Positions 52,201-59,470 of a DNA stretch of 64,000 bases are shown in pieces (position 1 is the stretch's first letter; every line of letters starts with the position of its first letter). Source of the DNA: Branchiostoma belcheri (Eukaryota; Chordata; Leptocardii; Amphioxiformes; Branchiostomatidae); assembly GCF_001625305.1 (NCBI RefSeq), contig NW_017803457.1:32545-96544 (forward strand), read 5' to 3'. The notes beneath the pieces were generated by a model that was not told the DNA's origin, ran no database searches, and saw only the letters and a list, made by a program, of their open reading frames with translations. The position numbers were made by a program, and so were the translations under genes.

Positions 52201-55200
52201 TGCACGAAAAAAAACAAACTGTCTGCTGTCAAGAAGTTCGTGTGACAAAGTGCGCCTGTAAAAACAGCGAACACTGCAATATGTATACAAGATTAAGGAC
52301 TATCTACATTACTCTGGAACAGACCTAAACCAACCGTGTCCATTACAACCTGACCTAAAGGTCATGCGGAACCACACACATAAAAACGGACACACATTCA
52401 CGTCCCATATATACACACTAAAAACATACCAAAACAATTTTTCATGGAGGTTGATATCGGAATTATGGAAACAGGGGACGCCAAAAACTATGATCTACTG
52501 CTACGCGAGTAAAGTCCTGTCACTGCATGTTTTATTGTTGCTTTTGCTTTGGTTTAAACCCATGCTCAACGGCCGGTAGGGAATAGAATGAAGGTTTTTA
52601 ATATTATCATCTTAATCACATGCACTTAAAAAGAATTAAAGGGACACTAAAATTGAAATATTTTATTTAAAATATTTGTGTAGGTATAGTTTACTTCGAC
52701 TTTTCAGCATATGTGCAATTAATCCATTGTTGGTACTCTAACTACCTAAATGAGGAGCACTCAGTTTGTGGTGCCACCACAAAATACCAGAATGTAAACA
52801 AACATTACTGACAGTGCTGTCTTTAGCTTTAAAACACCTTCTTTGGAGTGATACTTTTGCTCCTACGCTTCTCCACACTTGAGTAAAGCTAAATTAAATT
52901 ACTTTCTAAATTTTCTCACAAAATTAACGTTTAGTACCGTTCCTAATGCCAATTTTAACTGGGTAATGTCTTCCATCTTACCTTGAGGTACAGTTTGGGT
53001 AATGCCGGTGCGTCGTAACGGTCTGCCGTCCTCATCCAATGCCCAAACCTGATTGGTGGAGGAACTGACACTGATTTGTTTGATTCTGACGTCACTGATC
53101 CAAAGCCAATTAGGCTCGAGTACGTCTGGGACTGATGGTTCTACATTTGGTGTAAAAACGACAAGAGATCGTCAGGTCATAGTGTTTATGTGTTTCTGAT
53201 TGCCCTTAGAACCTTTTTTACAGTGAACAAAAATCAATATTGTCCAGCCAGAATTGTGTATTCGTGCAGGCACAGAAAATTTTTCTCTTTGACTTTGTGT
53301 ATAGCTGTTTTTTTTCACACACAAAAAAAAACTTTTATACAAAAATATATGGCGTTTACAAAAAAATATCCTTATGTATATCCTGCAAGGGTTGTCACAT
53401 TTTAAATCGCTTTTCAAGTCCATCGAGGTTAGTTAACACTGACTTAATTTTATGGATAATATCCACTAAAGACCCGCAAGCTAGTGCGCGCGGGCGAATT
53501 CAGGCCTTAACCCTCAACAGTACACCTTCCCGGACTGATTAATCTGTACACCTGGGGTCCGCGCGGACCCCAGAGCAGTTTTTTGCTAATTTTTAGAATT
53601 TATCAACATGCTACCAGCTCAATTGTTTTGCAAACTGATGTGGGAACCTCTGTGTCCACATTACAAACAAATATTATACATTTTGAACTTTTTCTATTTT
53701 TTGGTGAAGAAAAGAAGACAAGAAGAAATACCCGATTTTTAAACCCATTTCAGACTGAAAGGGGCTTTTGAGGCCCAACTTTGACCTCAGATAGCGGCTA
53801 AACGGCTTGCGCTAGAAGTATCAAATTTGGAGACCTTTCCTAAAATGTCTCTGGAAAAAAGTTCATATTAGTTTAATACTAGTAAGTTGATGTTTTTTTG
53901 TGTTGCCATGGCAACGGGTTTCTAGCAGGATTTTTTTTTAAATAGGAGTAATTTTGGTTTAAACATAAAAATTTTCTGAGTTTTATATTAAATTACACTT
54001 CTTTTCCAACATTAATAACATCTTACATAATCATATATAAGTTAAATCATTTAATATGCATAGAATATGCTAATTTGATGACGTCATTGGTCAAAATCCA
54101 ATATGGCGGACTATATTATTAGCTCTGACGTCATATGACGTCATAATTACACCAAAGTTATTAAAATTTAATTCTATTACTACACCATTCTCTGAAAACT
54201 TGGTAGACATACGATGAGTGCATAAAAACATATAAAAACGGAAATAAGGTAATGTATAAGAACGCCAGTGTATCCATTATGATCGAAAGCCGGCTGGGGT
54301 CCGCGCGGACCCCAAAAGAAAATCAGATATAATTTTTTTTATAAATGGTAGAAACGGAGTTTTCTGCACTGTATTGAGAGACAACTTTGTGGGTGACAAT
54401 TACCTAAAATTTCAGAAAAAAATCTTTAGAAACAAAAAAGATACTACAGAATATATAGTGCTGGGGTCCGCGCGGACCCCAGGTGTACTGTTTAGGGTTA
54501 AAAATGTTGCTCAACTACAGGAATACAAAGCTGGTTTTGTAGATTTGCGGTTGTACATGGATACTTTTGATTTGATTAATTGAAATTGCAACAATGCAAT
54601 ACACGCGGAACAGAGGCAGCTGTTGCTGGTGTTGTGTCCCACACATAGAAACAAATACAGTCAATATTCATAGTGAAGAAATTCGTGTAAAAACGAATGC
54701 ATCCTCTACTGCTTTCTTAGCATAGCAGCTTTGTCCAAAACTTTTATATGGGTTATAAAATCTAAACTATATACGTGAATATAATTGTATAATCTTATTT
54801 GTTTAGTTATATCTGAATAGTTTTGTATATCTTATAAATTGTATTTGTATGTATACGTAACGGTTATATTCTCTCCCAGGGTTGACAGTAATGATCTATG
54901 ACTACTTGGGTAACCATGTTGTTATGCGAACTAATAAATAAATCTTAAAAAAAATCTAACTTACCTGATCGATCTTTTACCGCCTCATACCGGGCCGAAA
55001 ACCGCGCCCTGCGGATCACAAAGTCCGTCATGAAGATGACAAAAAGACTGTTTCCTGTCGAGATGCGGGGCATGGGGAGACATGTGCCACACATCGCCAC
55101 AAGCGTGGAGAACTCAGGGTCGTGAACAACCACCTGGTCTCCATAGCAGGACTGCGTTTCATCCACGTCAAATTCCGTGAACATGAGCTTGACGTGCCGG

Positions 55201-57214
55201 TGTGCTGAGACGGTGATGTTCCATTGTTGATACACGGTGTTGCTGTAGGGGGAACTTGGGTAGTTCATAGAGGAAAACGTGCCAGTATCGCCTGACAGGT
55301 GGTTGATCCGCTGATACCTCTTACGATCTGTAAAACGCATATGATATCGGGTGTGTATTAGTTTAATATCCATAGACTGCTGGACCTCACGTATCGTGTT
55401 GATAACACATGTATGTAAGTCCACAGCAAGTCAATTTTATGTATGACATCCTATGCAGACTCCAAATCTAAAGCATTAGGGTGAAAAAAAAGGCGGGTCA
55501 AAAAACAATATTCTTACATTGTCAAAGTTTGACATCATAAACCTTAGTTTGTTGATTATTTACTGGTTTAAATGATACCTATTTTTTTGCTAGGTTTACT
55601 GCTAACTACATGTTTTACAGTATCCCTTTTTCACTAAAACAAGTATGAAAAATAAACATTTTCATTAATTGTACGCCTATTCAATGGGAACATCACTTGT
55701 GCACAGCCACCATCACATATAAAAGGAAATAAAACACATTATTGCATCAAAGTAAAAGACATAACATTAAATCAGAGCCTTGTCAATCCTTATTACCTTT
55801 TAAAGCCAACTTAAATGAAAGAGTAAAAAAATGATGAAACATCATGGACATACCGTCTGTTGACTTGTCCTGTACGTGATAATGAATCTTAAACCCTTCC
55901 GTTGCGACATGCCCGTCACTATGGAAGTGGAGCCCGACGGTGGACGCCATAGACACGTACTCTGTCGGTCCTTGAAAACCGCAGAATAATTGGTAGAAGC
56001 CTAGAACAACGTAAAATACAAAGACGGTCAGTTACAACCAAAGAGACTTCTGAATCCATAGCATTTATCACTGCATCTACATCCAGGCACCACAACATTC
56101 CCTTAACAGAGACGGGGGACGGCACAGACTTCTACAATGTAACGATACCGACCCACTGCTTACCTGCACCTGTATCTGCATAACGTGACGTGAGGGAAGC
56201 AGTGGATTGCTCAATCCTTGACAAATAATATAAATCCATTGTGTTGGAAATTGAAGTTTACGATACAGATACGATATGATGTATCCCGGTGTTTTTAAAA
56301 ATAAGTCCAGGAGGTTATGTGTTACACTCACTCTCTCACTCACTTACTCACTCACTCACTTTCTCACTCATTTACTCACTCACTCACTCACTCACTCACT
56401 CACTCACTCACGCACTCATCACTCACTCACTCACTCACTCACTCACTCACTTAGTAAGTACTAACTAACTTACTAACTTACTCACTCCTCTTCTGAACCT
56501 AGTGGTTCTTGATGCGACGGAAATGGTTGATTTTCTACCTTGCCCTACCTGCAGCTGCATCCATGGCTATGTTCAGAGTTTTGTGTTACATGTAGGCACA
56601 ATTTACATGGGGATGGTAGATTGTAGATATCGTGGCGCATGTACAGTTCTGATATTTGCTAGGAAGGTTATTATTGGGACAAAATAGGTCAAGGTAGATA
56701 TTGGTTATTCTAGCGTTTTTTTTTTGTACGACCCTGCAGCGTGAACAGGATATTGCATGTTGTGTGCATACAATATTTGGTAGGTAGTTTGGGGTTGGGA
56801 TAACGAACTTCAAGGTTAATATAGATTAACGATCTTGTACGGCATTCCAGAGCTGTGCATGGGTGTGAAACTGGTACTCGTATTTCCACAAAATTTTTAT
56901 ATTAGAAAAATATACAACGATACTACACATTGTATAACACACGGCAAAACAAAAAACTGTATTATAAAAGACTCCAGAAAGAATAGTGTAAATTAGCACA
57001 CTAATAAAAACCCTAAACAAAGAATCAAACAACCAAACAAACAAACAAACAGACAGACAGACAAGAAAGTTTAACACTATAATTTCATAACTTACTTATG
57101 TATGGTATGTCCTGTACGCTGAACCAGTCATGTCGACATCTTGGTTCATACTGGATGTTAAATTCCACAAACTCCAACACCACGACCTTTCCTGGGTCCA
57201 CCGATATCATCCAG
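24107..57214 (-). CDS. CUB-CUB-tectonin-LDL-A mosaic protein, multi-exon, open at both ends
   Basis: Going down in coordinate, exons encode two CUB domains, six exons of tectonin-type beta-propeller repeats, then about ten LDL-A modules. Nearly all boundaries are phase 1, so domains join without breaking the frame. The CUB part is 57214-54965, the tectonin part 53140-46019 and the LDL-A part 45346-24107. Family knowledge: tectonins (fish-egg lectin and tachylectin-1 type) bind microbial glycans, while CUB and LDL-A modules mediate extracellular protein binding. A secreted or surface recognition role is inferred. No signal peptide, membrane segment or stop was found, so both gene ends lie outside or unseen. 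Damage: a MITE inside exon 31726-30653, a 5-bp duplication in exon 47081-46904 and a stop in one copy of exon 26135-25989. Two adjacent genes (tectonin and LDL-A) remain possible, but the phase-1 join at 46019/45346 argues for one. Confidence 0.6.
25342..25485 (-). CDS. LDL-A exon (block copy 1)
   Basis: Acceptor CGTTATAG, donor GTAAGG. The module reads FFCGETNECRES, IVCDGHPDC, then an unusual insert FRFGGYIPPPDELGC in place of the canonical DGSDE box. Phase 1 at both ends. Confidence 0.75.
25989..26135 (-). pseudogene. LDL-A exon (block copy 1) with a stop codon
   Basis: It is identical in layout to 28465-28611, but the fourth full codon of the module is TAA instead of GAA (C/A difference at 26123-26126 on plus). 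The rest reads CGQLTKCHLPKDRCDG and CADDEENC. Confidence 0.75.
26221..26539. repeat. 31-bp minisatellite, short array (block copy 1)
   Basis: About ten units of the CAGTGAACCAGTAACACCTA type. It is cut by a LINE 3-prime end at 26540. Confidence 0.9.
26540..26972 (-). mobile_element. 5-prime-truncated LINE, reverse transcriptase C-terminus
   Basis: On the minus strand, overlapping frames give WLSPPVLRVRTRTATKQL, MLDTPKAHGGIFQG and, after a frame change, YQGPVLWNCLAADQ and SAFKNGL. This is the usual end of a LINE RT polyprotein. The 3-prime end is AATAAATAAACTTG followed by an AAACTTG repeat. The element runs into the gap. Confidence 0.75.
26973..26992. other. Assembly gap, 20 N
   Basis: Twenty N bases lie exactly between the LINE fragment and the second block copy. 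Confidence 1.
27818..27961 (-). CDS. LDL-A exon (block copy 2)
   Basis: Same sequence and splice sites as 25342-25485. Only one of the pair may exist in the true locus. Confidence 0.75.
28465..28611 (-). CDS. LDL-A exon (block copy 2), intact
   Basis: Acceptor TAAAAACAG, donor GTACTT. Reads DFCESIGGLRCECGQ, KCHLPKDRCDGR and the acidic end CADDEENC. Open throughout, phase 1 both ends. Confidence 0.8.
28697..29585. repeat. 31-bp minisatellite, long array
   Basis: About 29 units of the CACCTAGCTTCAGTGCACAG type with many variants, some in higher-order runs (a TTTGAGTGTACCATAAG variant recurs). It sits in an LDL-A gene intron. Confidence 0.95.
29655..29783 (-). CDS. LDL-A exon
   Basis: Acceptor GTTTTAG, donor GTAAGT. 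Reads YSCTGVYDWQCPGENTC, KQVCNTRIEC and NGENEKHC. The calcium box is degenerate. Phase 1 both ends. Confidence 0.8.
29755..30085. repeat. Tandem duplication of an exon edge and intron
   Basis: The exon start with its acceptor and about 130 bp of intron (29755-29910) recur at about 29938-30085, with ACATGAATATGG, TGTAGTACACG and TTTATTTATTCTA kept. It leaves a decoy acceptor upstream of the real exon. Confidence 0.75.
30653..31726 (-). CDS. LDL-A exon split by a TTAA MITE
   Basis: The 5-prime part (31726-31691) reads DFCGPQAISTFEF after an acceptor ending AACAAG. The 3-prime part (30771-30653) reads EVSDLPTDSMG, SCLQSEDICDG and SHDEVDC, and ends at donor GTACGA. Between them lie 911 bp of MITE and a duplicated TTAA. 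Leaving out the MITE and one TTAA gives one continuous phase-1 LDL-A module. Confidence 0.8.
30776..31686. mobile_element. TTAA MITE, family B copy 1 (complete), inside a coding exon
   Basis: TTAA at 30772-30775 and 31687-31690 flank CCCTACCTAGACCGGG and its inverted copy CCCGGTCTAGGTAGGG. It contains the X-box palindrome GTTGCCATGGCAAC (30936-30949), five TGACGTCA sites (31113, 31339, 31352, 31500, 31511) and two CCAAGATGGCGG words (31133, 31311). No ORF of note. Confidence 0.9.
31763..31795. repeat. (AC)n microsatellite
   Basis: A short CA run broken by one AA. Confidence 0.9.
32547..32678 (-). CDS. LDL-A exon
   Basis: Acceptor CCAAATCAAG, donor GTAATA. Reads ESCQSIGYWSCQSSN, TCINRQDRCNMVVDC and DFSDEIGC. 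The acidic box is partly kept. Phase 1 both ends. Confidence 0.8.
32640..32870. repeat. Triplicated exon start and acceptor (about 81-bp unit)
   Basis: The word CAGGACTCAACTTGATTTGG occurs three times, each with TGACAGCTCC and AGCCAATAGAC. Only the copy at the exon is followed by the rest of the LDL-A module; the other two hit a stop. Confidence 0.85.
33468..33800 (+). mobile_element. Full-length tRNA-derived SINE
   Basis: The head has GTGGCGCAGTCGGTAGCG (box A) and GAGTTCGAATCC (box B). Next come the shared body (ACCGATCTTGTGCCCTTGGG) and a long tail with GAGTACCTAGCTTCGG and GGTGTATTACGCC. This is the best preserved SINE in the window. Confidence 0.85.
33935..33992. repeat. (CA)n microsatellite
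   Basis: A CA run of about 55 bp just downstream of an LDL-A exon donor. Confidence 0.95.
34052..34189 (-). CDS. LDL-A exon, canonical
   Basis: Acceptor TTCCAAAAAG, donor GTAAGA. Reads KVCALHGSF, WKCRNSSGCV, FLCNG, then the full calcium box DCADGSDEENC. Phase 1 both ends. Confidence 0.9.
34943..35404. mobile_element. Foldback/TIR element, family C
   Basis: AGGCCACACCAAGTAAATTT plus TACGGATGACGTCC mirrors GGACGTCATCC plus ATAAAATTTACTTGGTGTGG. The TIR is about 40 bp, with CG-rich sequence next to it. Confidence 0.85.
35520..36080 (+). promoter_or_regulatory. Duplicated TATA-containing block upstream of the UGT gene
   Basis: ATAGCAATGAACC...ACATATATAACAG...GGCAGGTCAT (about 35550-35610) recurs diverged as ATAGCAGCGACCC...CATATATAACAG...GCCAGGTCAT (about 35890-35945). 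Each has a TATATAA word. The second copy lies about 300 bp before the UGT start codon. Confidence 0.45.
36195..37052 (+). CDS. UGT exon 1: signal peptide and acceptor-binding half
   Basis: Encodes residues 1-286 and ends phase 0 at GAG/GTTGGT. ATG at 36195 is preceded by CAACACC. The open frame runs on into a TG repeat in the intron, which is not coding. Confidence 0.9.
36195..41139 (+). CDS. UDP-glucuronosyltransferase-like membrane enzyme, 4 exons, 526 aa
   Basis: Exons 36195-37052, 37639-37858, 39761-39980 and 40857-41139 join in frame (1581 nt with stop), the usual size of animal UGTs. Residues 1-23 are a signal peptide. The N-terminal half holds SHW at 36-38, where His37 matches the catalytic base. 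The C-terminal half carries the donor-binding signature: SWLPQNDLL, FVTHTGANG (367-375), EALYHGVPM and GADQPGN. Residues about 485-512 form a membrane helix. The tail ends KLKSQ, a KxKxx-type ER retrieval signal. Family role: transfer of a sugar from a UDP-sugar to small lipophilic molecules in the ER lumen. Differences: HGG of the signature is HTG, and the usual Asp-Pro-Phe partner is Glu145 (AEPFF). It lies on the opposite strand inside an intron of the LDL-A gene. Confidence 0.93.
37157..37222. repeat. (TG)n microsatellite in UGT intron 1
   Basis: A nearly pure TG run, preceded by a reversed SINE tail (GCCGGTATAATCGCC...GGCGTAACACACCAGCT). TG-rich words continue to about 37400. Confidence 0.95.
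37639..37858 (+). CDS. UGT exon 2
   Basis: Acceptor CCCCGTAACAG, donor GTAGGA, 220 nt. It encodes DGVVVVSFGSQAKTI and VVWRYTGEK, the Rossmann strand and loop of the UDP-sugar-binding half. Confidence 0.92.
38098..39449. mobile_element. Long foldback/TIR element, family C, in UGT intron 2
   Basis: AGGCTACACCGACTTAATTC plus TATGGATGACATCC mirrors ATGCCATCC plus ATAAAATTAAGTCGGTGTAG. At 1.35 kb it is the largest family C copy. An inner palindrome-like block (CTGGGTAGCCCATGG, GGCACCCAGGCTACC) is shared with 47880-48080 and 62448-62640. Confidence 0.75.
39761..39980 (+). CDS. UGT exon 3: donor signature
   Basis: Acceptor TTATTTTGCAG, donor GTGTGA, 220 nt. It holds the UGT signature with conserved His370, Glu378, Asp394 and Gln395. 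Confidence 0.92.
40857..41139 (+). CDS. UGT exon 4: membrane anchor and tail
   Basis: Acceptor GCTCGTCTCTAG. Encodes YHENAARLSRLYHDRP, AVWWIEHV, the C-terminal helix and KLKSQ before TAG. Confidence 0.92.
41863..41868 (+). terminator. Candidate UGT polyadenylation signal
   Basis: AATAAA about 725 bp past the stop, in otherwise non-coding sequence. An earlier ATAATAAATG word at about 41650 is an alternative. Confidence 0.35.
42152..42552. mobile_element. Foldback/TIR element, family C
   Basis: AGGCCATGTTGATTTGATTA plus TATGGATGACATCC mirrors GGATGTCATCC plus ATATAATCAAATCAACATGG. The same subtype as 2087-2378. Confidence 0.85.
43017..43350 (+). mobile_element. Degenerate LINE 3-prime fragment (RT C-terminus)
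   Basis: Plus-strand frames give VVHRYRQTSSVSEML, WPSLQERQRRARLINFYK, then after frame changes FFPRTISNLPAETALS and FKGFKSKL. This order is typical of the end of CR1/L2/Jockey-like polyproteins. It is non-functional. Confidence 0.7.
43481..43624 (-). CDS. LDL-A exon, canonical
   Basis: Acceptor CTCCTGCAG, donor GTAAGA. Reads SCSDYSRRY, QCLDLSGCVHM, VCDG and the full calcium box DCSDGSDETDC. It flanks the intron that contains the UGT gene. Confidence 0.9.
44359..44487 (-). CDS. LDL-A exon
   Basis: Acceptor TTTCCGTCCAG, donor GTATGT. Reads FAACPEKHRRLCGGDVGC, RVCDGERNCG and VDEHNC. The acidic residues are altered. Phase 1 both ends. Confidence 0.82.
45221..45346 (-). CDS. LDL-A exon, first of the array
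   Basis: Acceptor TTGTTTTAG, donor GTAAGG. Reads LCAEDEVICPQSGRC, CSVCDG and the acidic box DCGDGDDTDERNC. It follows the last tectonin exon in phase. Confidence 0.88.
45450..45640 (+). mobile_element. tRNA-derived SINE
   Basis: TGGGGTCGTGTGTTGCAGAG, then CGGGTTCGAGTC (box B) and CACCGATCTTGTGCCCTTGG. The tail ends near GGCGGCATAAAATAAG. Confidence 0.75.
46019..46157 (-). CDS. Tectonin exon 6 (last)
   Basis: Acceptor ACATACACAG, donor GTAATT. Reads VAVGDGVVWGVDSS, the tectonin strand VxVG..xVWGV, then GSVNGEVCQVG. It starts phase 0 and ends phase 1, which lets it join the LDL-A array. Confidence 0.82.
46202..46420 (+). mobile_element. tRNA-derived SINE
   Basis: The head CGTGTAGCGTAGTAGCAG with box B-like GGTACGAGTCC, a body with GCCGATATTTTGCCC and a tail with GGTGGCGGCATTAAG. 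It lies between two tectonin exons. Confidence 0.7.
46904..47081 (-). pseudogene. Tectonin exon 5 with a 5-bp duplication frameshift
   Basis: Acceptor CCATGTAG, donor GTAGGC. The first part reads DWEAMEGCAVSVSVGRAG then VWIV. A different frame carries YHRVGTFFNETSRGEAW and VHVPGITLQQ. The shift lies at the tandem GTTAAGTTAA (47001-47010 on plus as TTAACTTAAC). With one GTTAA the exon would read the consensus-like GVWIVNTEGEVYHRVG. Confidence 0.78.
47630..47782 (-). CDS. Tectonin exon 4
   Basis: Acceptor TATCTTCAAAG, donor GTACGA. Reads KSWQVVGATNMKEVSVSS, then GQLWAVELSGKVWRS, a complete tectonin repeat (WxxVxG, hSVSS, LWAV, GxVWR). Phase 1 both ends. Confidence 0.85.
47817..48169. mobile_element. 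Foldback/TIR element, family C
   Basis: TAGCCAAACTGACTTAATTT mirrors AATTAAATCAGTCAGGCCTA. The interior has a hairpin of CCTGGGTGCC and GGCACCCAGG arms. Confidence 0.65.
48795..48994 (-). CDS. Tectonin exon 3
   Basis: An acceptor after ATTTTTTTACAG puts SNKMTAGTKWKAVHIT in frame with the exon before; a nearer AG would hit a stop. It continues with DYVWAGHNIDWIHSG and DFLWVIGS. The repeat pattern is divergent. Donor GTATTT. Confidence 0.75.
49136..49262 (-). mobile_element. tRNA-derived SINE fragment
   Basis: The minus strand reads GGTGGCGCCAATGGCGCAAC...GGAACCGAGAGGTCGATAC and GTGCCCTTGGGAAAGGCACT. Box A and body are recognisable. Confidence 0.7.
49780..49894 (-). CDS. Tectonin exon 2
   Basis: Acceptor GTTCTACAG, donor GTTAGG. 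Reads TGWEVVGTDKFLHISVG, GVWAVYNHS and VMYRVGTFR, a near-consensus tectonin repeat. Confidence 0.88.
50041..50400 (+). mobile_element. LINE 3-prime UTR with internal tandem duplication
   Basis: It ends in the LINE-like 3-prime sequence CTTGGCGTAAGCTAAATAAG, then CTCCTCCTGCACC and AATAATAAACAAACAAAC. The stretch ATTGTTATTG...GATAACAATTCCTT is present twice (about 50050 and 50170). Confidence 0.55.
50915..51010 (-). mobile_element. LINE 3-prime end fragment
   Basis: In reverse complement it reads GCCTTTCTGTACAAGTGTTG, GAATGACGAATAAACC and an ATT repeat tail. This is like a LINE 3-prime UTR. Confidence 0.45.
51113..52158. mobile_element. TTAA MITE, family B copy 2 (contains a gap)
   Basis: TTAA at 51109-51112 and 52159-52162 flank CCCTACCTAGACCGGG and GGTCTAGGTAGGG. 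The sequence is colinear with copy 1 up to the gap. X-box palindrome at 51272-51285. Confidence 0.9.
51895..52139. other. Assembly gap, 245 N
   Basis: By comparison with family B copy 1, about 100 bp of MITE (including the poly-C run) are expected here. Confidence 1.
52982..53140 (-). CDS. Tectonin exon 1
   Basis: Acceptor ACCAAATGTAG, donor GTAAGA. Reads NWLWISDVRIKQISVSSSTN, QVWALDEDGRPLRRTG. Phase 1 both ends, in frame with the CUB exon upstream. Confidence 0.85.
53511..54497. mobile_element. TTAA MITE, family A copy 3 (complete)
   Basis: TTAA at 53507-53510 and 54498-54501 flank CCCTCAACAGTACACC and GGTGTACTGTTTAGGG. Three GGGGTCCGCGCGGACCCC palindromes; X-box palindrome at 53902-53915. 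It lies in the intron between CUB and tectonin exons, inserted next to a family C end (53432-53506). Confidence 0.9.
54965..55327 (-). CDS. CUB domain exon (complete domain)
   Basis: Acceptor GTTTTACAG, donor GTAAGT. It reads GTFSSMNYPSSPYSN, then QWNITVSAHRHVKLMFTEF, DVDETQSCYGDQVVV, CGTCLP and FVIFMTDF. These are the CUB strands, and the calcium-site Glu, Asp, Asp pattern (TEFD, YGDQ, MTDF) is present. Phase 1 both ends. Confidence 0.9.
55418..55785. mobile_element. Family C element copy, truncated
   Basis: It matches the interior of 4717-5251 over most of its length (GCAGACTCCAAATCTAA, GACATCATAAACCTT, ACATATAAAAGGAA). The right TIR is missing. Confidence 0.65.
55854..56000 (-). CDS. CUB domain, C-terminal half
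   Basis: Acceptor GTTGTTCTAG, donor GTATGT. Reads LFCGFQGPTEYVSM, GLHFHSDGHVATEGFKIHY, the CG...F.SD....GF...Y end of a CUB domain. It pairs with exon 57096-57214. Confidence 0.85.
56326..56455. repeat. (TCAC)n microsatellite
   Basis: An imperfect ACTC tetranucleotide array of about 130 bp. A similar, more degraded tract lies at 63030-63165. Confidence 0.95.
57096..57214 (-). CDS. CUB domain, N-terminal part (first exon seen)
   Basis: Acceptor CTACTCCTCAG, donor GTAAGT. Reads WMISVDPGKVVVLEFVEF and PRCRHDWFSVQD, the CUB pattern W.I....G..V.L.F..F and C..D...V.D. The exon starts phase 2, so at least one exon lies upstream; none was recognised up to 64000. Confidence 0.82.
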
Positions 57215-58339
57215 CTGAGGAGTAGCATTAAATAATATCAGTATTAAAAATATTTACGCTATGAACCTCTATTAGTTAGTTTTAGTTTATCATATCTCGA
57301 CATTTTCTTTATTCTTTGTTTTTTTCTTTATTTGTCTCTATTACGATGCCCTTTAGCCCAAACGCCAAATCTTTCAAGGTTCACACAAAAATAAAAATAA
57401 AAAACATATATACAACAGATAACATCAAAACATTTATCACAAAAAATATATTCTTTTAAGATGATGTTGTGATCGCATTTGTTTAGTGCTAGCATCAATT
57501 TTCCCTCCAGTCAAATAAATTCTAAAAGACATTTAGTACGATTTTCATCGATTATTACTCCGTAAGGTGGTCATTGGCCTCTGGCGGAGTATTGCAATCA
57601 GTTGTGTCTGATCCCTTTGTTGGGTTGGTATGCAAATTAGCATGTAGTTTGCTATCATACGCAAGGTTATTAATTATGCATGTTTGTTTTGACCCTACCT
57701 AGACCGGGCTTTTTTGGGCATGGGGAGACTTATTTGACCCCCCCCCCCTCAGAGCTCGTGAACGGTATACGTATGACCACCAAATTTTCAGAGGATGGTA
57801 TACTAGTGTGAAATTTATCATCTCTTCAATTTTTATGTCGTTTTGACGTATTATGACGTCATTCTGACGTCATTAATGTGATTTTATTGGCGAAAACAAT
57901 GTTATCCCTGAAAACTAAATGTTATTCAACGTAACTGTACCAAAAGTGTTTATGATAGAATATTAGGGTGTACACCGCACAAAATCCCTAGTTTCCGTGT
58001 GAGAAATTGCCGCACACTTTCCCGGATATTTTAGGTTTCCGGTAGAACCCGGGGGTTTCCGACCTGCACACGAAACGTGTCCAGTCCCGTACATGTCCTG
58101 TACACTCCCGGAAATGAACCACTTTTTGTGTGCAGGTCGTGTACTGGACGTTATATGCCCGAACACGATCCCTGTACATCCCCGTACACGGCAGGAAATG
58201 GCCGTGCACCGCTCCGTGCGTTGCTGGAAAATGCATAATTTAGCGGCAATTATCACCTAATTATTCTCCACACGGCAGCGGAAATTCGCCGTGTACGGGT
58301 CGGACATGCCGGTACTACACCCCCCCCCCCGGCCAAAAC

Positions 58340-58510
58340 CCGCCCCGCTCTCGGGACCGGTTGCTCCCGTTCCCGGGACCCGTTGCTCCCATTCCCGGGG
58401 CCCTGCTGTTCCCGTTCTCGGGACCCCACTGCACCCACTTCGGGGACCCCCCTTCCGCTCCCGGGGCTTCGCTGCCCGGCTCCCGAGAATCGCTTCCCCC
58501 GCCCCCGGGA
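58340..58510. repeat. GC-rich degenerate minisatellite
   Basis: Repeats of the TCCCGGGACCCGTTGCTCC type with a period of about 20-27 bp. They lie in the left end of the 3.6-kb insertion. Confidence 0.75.
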
Positions 58511-59170
58511 CACATTTCGATGTTTTAGGAACACATTTCATTCATAAAAAAAAAGAATACATGTTTATACTTCATTCATCGTTTTATTGGTATAAACAGG
58601 ATCGCCATTTACAGACTGACAAAAATAACGCTCTATGTATAGTGTATACACGTTATGCACTATGCTAACACTATACAATAATGTAACCTGGTACTTTACA
58701 AAAATGTGTAGCCGAAACATAGAAACAATAGCTTTTTCCCGAACTAGCCTTCCAGGGACTAGACTTTTAAAATCGTTGGACCCGGTGTAAACTCAGAAAT
58801 TACTAGTAATTAACAGATTTCTCTAACTTTAAAAAGTAAACTAACATCACATCTCATCACAGTCACCTCCAAATAGAAGTCCATTTTAGCAAAAAATGTC
58901 AAAAAGTAACTAATACTGACATATCATCAGGTTAAAAGAGGAAAATAGCCCTCAGATCATGAAAGTGAATGGCGCTTACACAAACAGTCAAAAGACTAAA
59001 TTTTCAATAAACAAAGAAGGCCTCAAACAAAGTTCTTCAAAATACATGTACGTGTAGCAAAAACATAATGGCAGACCTAACATGAAGTTAAATGAGGCTT
59101 GGCAGAAAACAATATCACGTCATTACAAAAAAAGATCATTTGCTCAGAAATTAATTACATGAACACGTAT

Positions 59171-59470
59171 TCAATTTACAATGTCGTTAAAGACAAGCTG
59201 TCGGTTTCGTAAAGTTTGCGTTGTCGCCTCTACAAAATGAGGCTTAGTTGTAGATTTTAGGCCAGGAGGTATGCCCCCCCTTGCTTCAGGGGACCATAGC
59301 GAAACGTTTTCATCCTGGAAGGACAAACTGCCCCCTATCTGTCTGCGGGATGGCGTGGTGTTGGTGTCGGTGTGATCGCAGTCAGGCCGGAGCGGCGTGC
59401 TGGGCGCGGGGTGCACCCTGGGCGGGAGTGCAGCGGGGCCGGCCTGGGTCGTCGGAGCCTGCCGGGCGCT
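59171..59470 (-). CDS. Exon-like ORF in the insertion (terminal exon candidate)
   Basis: An open minus-strand frame, Pro/Ala-rich then TNTTPSRRQIGGSLSFQD, NVSLWSPEARGG, and a stop after FNDIVN. A possible acceptor is GCGCCCGGCAG near 59471. No domain was recognised. Confidence 0.35.
   Translation of the reverse strand, partial: SARQAPTTQAGPAALPPRVHPAPSTPLRPDCDHTDTNTTPSRRQIGGSLSFQDENVSLWSPEARGGIPPGLKSTTKPHFVEATTQTLRNRQLVFNDIVN

Noticed and set aside
56276..56464. Leu/Thr/His repeat ORF
   Set aside because: A translation of the TCAC microsatellite.
58253..58668. Pro/Gly/Arg-rich ORFs on both strands
   Set aside because: They arise from the GC-rich degenerate minisatellite at the end of the 3.6-kb insertion.
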